NCBI GenBank assembly: GCA_027575805.1
Contig: JANBPU010000342.1
Coordinates: forward strand, 1 to 15,698
Length of the DNA stretch: 15,698 nucleotides
Direction: 5' to 3'
Source: Mycoemilia scoparia
Taxonomy: Eukaryota > Kickxellomycota > Kickxellomycetes > Kickxellales > Kickxellaceae
Shown here one piece after another: positions 15,127-15,698 of this stretch (position 1 is the first letter of the stretch; the number at the start of each line of letters is the position of its first letter). The notes beneath the pieces were generated by a model. The model searched no databases and had not been told where the DNA came from. It worked only from the letters and a program-made list of their open reading frames with translations. A program made the translations under genes and the position numbers.

Positions 15127-15698
15127 ATACTTTTGTGCTTGTTTTTATTTTAAATAAAATTATAGTAACTAAAACACTTTCATTTAAAACAACCATTACT
15201 ATCATCAAACCGATTGAACTCAAGATCTCCAATGTTTCATTTGATTTAATTTAATTACAAATATACTACATGGACAATTATGCACTGTTGCTTTTTTTTT
15301 ACCAATTAGACGTTTATTTCTTTCAATGATGTTAAGGAGAGGCTTATATACTGTGTAGCATTGCCCATTATTTGAAATGCGGGGTTAAAATGATAAGTGG
15401 CTGACTCCAATAATGGCAACAGTATTCGGTGAGAGTCGTGGTCAGAATTTATCACCAATCAGTCAGCTTTTTGTTTGGCATTATTATATCGCGACAAACA
15501 TTCCCCCCCTCCCTTTTTTTCATAAAACAGTGCTGCTATACACTTCTACTTTGCAAGGAAGTAGCAAAGTTTCGAATGTGAATAAAGATCTTTAATATCG
15601 CTAGTGTTAAAATTAGCAAATTTCTAGTGTTATTATGATAATTATTGCAACCCAGTTGGCCGAGATGTTCCACTTAATTTTTATTAGAACAATAACAA
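15127..15698. other. Terminal region without a supported gene
   Basis: The region is AT-rich. A TATA-like TTATATA at about 15342 and an ATG-led 60-codon frame at 15413-15595 could be the start of a further gene. However, two short upstream ATG frames precede it, the product is unremarkable, and the window ends soon after. Confidence 0.4.

Noticed and set aside
15413..15595. ATG-led 60-codon frame, possibly the start of another gene
   Set aside because: There are upstream ATG frames, no recognisable features, no clear splice signals and too little sequence before the window ends.
15655..15698. GTTGGCCGAGATG resembling the start and A box of a Leu/Ser tRNA
   Set aside because: The following bases do not continue a D-arm or anticodon arm and the window ends; no B box is visible.

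Overview
The window reads as nuclear DNA of a fungus. Evidence is the short spliceosomal introns (about 60-140 bp, GT-AG with TGCTAAC/ACTAAC-like branch points), compact genes with TATA-like boxes and A/C-rich leaders, AT-rich intergenic DNA with many microsatellites, and the gene content (a CCDC47/PAT10-type ER protein, a MYSM1-like JAMM deubiquitinase and trypsin-family secreted proteases). Trypsin-type S1 proteases together with a MYSM1-like protein suggest an early-diverging lineage (for example Zoopagomycota/Kickxellomycotina-like) rather than a yeast or typical ascomycete. That placement is inference. All six supported genes lie on the + strand.

Layout: 351-1797 is a two-exon CCDC47 homologue (ER membrane, protein biogenesis/calcium). 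1798-3219 is non-coding and holds a (GA)n(GT)n microsatellite and upstream ATGs. 3220-6027 is one uninterrupted 935-codon reading frame for a nuclear SANT + JAMM/MPN protein resembling the histone H2A deubiquitinase MYSM1. 6028-7796 is non-coding with two small repeats. 7797-9352 is a secreted trypsin-like protease with a long Ser/Ala then Gly/Ala/Pro silk-like tail. 9353-11063 is non-coding with a perfect-ended miniature inverted-repeat element. 11064-12314 is a second trypsin-like protease with three exons, the last coding for a hydrophobic C-terminal anchor. 12991-13287 and 14396-14782 are two small unrecognised genes, each with its own TATA-like box and each followed by a copy of a diverged ~135-bp repeat. 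The last ~570 bp hold no gene I can support.

The two proteases are tandem paralogues. Both have an intact His-Asp-Ser triad, Asp189-type trypsin specificity, three conserved disulfides and an intron at the identical phase-0 position just before the Asn-Asp-Ile-Ala motif. They differ in targeting (signal peptide versus none visible), C-terminus (silk-like versus hydrophobic anchor), codon choice and splice donor (GC versus GT).

The most interesting observations are the apparent GC-AG intron with an in-frame alternative GT donor, the splice-dependent membrane anchor of protease 2, the silk-like protease tail, the MPN domain split by an acidic insert, and a local TA-flanked MITE family. No CRISPR, rRNA or convincing tRNA is present. 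No function can be assigned to the two small genes.
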